From Mariniflexile fucanivorans (GTDB lineage: Bacteria > Bacteroidota > Bacteroidia > Flavobacteriales > Flavobacteriaceae): 64,000 bases of DNA. A program made the translations under genes and the position numbers. This document shows, in pieces, positions 63,561 to 64,000 of the stretch (position 1 is its first letter; every line of letters begins with the position of its first letter). Below the pieces are notes generated by a model. It made no database searches. It had not been told where the DNA came from and saw only the letters and a program-made list of their open reading frames with translations. The stretch lies in assembly GCF_004341235.1 (NCBI RefSeq), contig NZ_SLUP01000009.1, forward strand, positions 62,001 to 126,000, in the 5' to 3' direction.

Positions 63561-64000
63561 GTGACAAAACAAAACACCACAACAAAAGGAAAGCTTATTG
63601 TATTTTCTGCGCCATCAGGATCGGGAAAAACAACTATTGTTAGGCATCTATTAGGCTTAAAGGATTTAAACTTAGAGTTCTCTATTTCGGCAACTTCCAG
63701 AGAAAAACGCGGAACCGAAGTAGATGGTAAGGATTATTATTTTTTATCGTTGGAAGCGTTTAAAAACAACATTAAAAATGATTCCTTTTTAGAATGGGAG
63801 GAAGTATATCGTGATAATTTTTACGGCACTCTAAAAACCGAAGTGGAACGCATTTGGGCCATGGGCAAAAATGTAATTTTTGATATTGATGTGTCTGGGG
63901 GACTTCGTATTAAGCGTAAATTTCCTGAAGAAACCTTGGCTATTTTTGTGAAGCCGCCAAGTATTGATGAGTTGAAAATCAGACTTAAAAACCGTAAAAC
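63561..64000 (+). CDS. gmk: Guanylate kinase (partial, runs off the window)
   Basis: Phosphorylates GMP to GDP. The frame opens with GTG at 63561; no ATG lies between it and an in-frame TAG at 63534, so GTG is the probable start. P-loop FSAPSGSGKTTIVRHL at about residues 15-30, then ISATSREKRGTEVDGKDYYF, FLEWEEVYRDNFYGT and FDIDVSGGLRIKRKFPE, all typical of Gmk. About 146 residues are seen; the C-terminal quarter is beyond the window. Confidence 0.93.
   Translation, partial: MTKQNTTTKGKLIVFSAPSGSGKTTIVRHLLGLKDLNLEFSISATSREKRGTEVDGKDYYFLSLEAFKNNIKNDSFLEWEEVYRDNFYGTLKTEVERIWAMGKNVIFDIDVSGGLRIKRKFPEETLAIFVKPPSIDELKIRLKNRK

Overview
The window comes from a low-GC member of the Bacteroidota, most likely a marine member of the Flavobacteriaceae. 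The signs are two SusC/SusD pairs, many lipoproteins with a Cys after a short hydrophobic signal, a hybrid two-component regulator, and promoters of the Bacteroidota type (TTG, then TAnnTTTG). There is no rRNA, CRISPR array or recognisable insertion sequence.

1-32735 is mostly ordinary chromosome. It begins with the end of a transglutaminase-like protein, a MazG-type hydrolase, aroA, queA, mtgA and a Gre-like protein. At 4.6-9.1 kb a 3' fragment of an ABC ATPase gene and a complete copy of that gene flank a large repeat-rich surface lipoprotein, which looks like a duplication or insertion scar. Next come a prolyl oligopeptidase, asd, the mscL/alr/tdk cluster, rsmI with repair and redox genes, a dipeptide epimerase paired with an alpha-oxoamine-synthase-like enzyme, a SusC/SusD pair without degradative enzymes, an OsmC protein, recJ, an MFS exporter, lpxH, rplY and prs.

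A tRNA-Leu(CAA) gene at 32736-32815 is the insertion site of a genomic island of about 29.7 kb. The last bases of the tRNA (32804-32817) are repeated at 62468-62481. A second, 24-bp direct repeat lies just inside both ends. The left end carries a tyrosine integrase (now frameshifted), an excisionase-like HTH protein, a superfamily 3 helicase, an iteron-like TGATGA cluster, a toprim primase, a MobC-like ribbon-helix-helix protein and a relaxase. This is the backbone of an integrative mobilizable element; no conjugation channel genes are present.

The cargo at 39.3-60.2 kb is a sugar-utilization locus: GH30, mannitol-2-dehydrogenase-like, PfkB fructokinase, GH3, a GPH symporter, a hybrid two-component regulator, SusC, SusD and a second GH3 on the opposite strand. 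Beta-glucan hydrolases beside mannitol-to-fructose-6-phosphate genes suggest laminarin, whose M-chains end in mannitol, as the substrate (inference). The cargo contains at least three decayed genes. An AAA ATPase sits at the right end. Beyond the island the chromosome resumes with a terminator that probably once served the tRNA, then a YicC-family gene and gmk, cut by the window edge.
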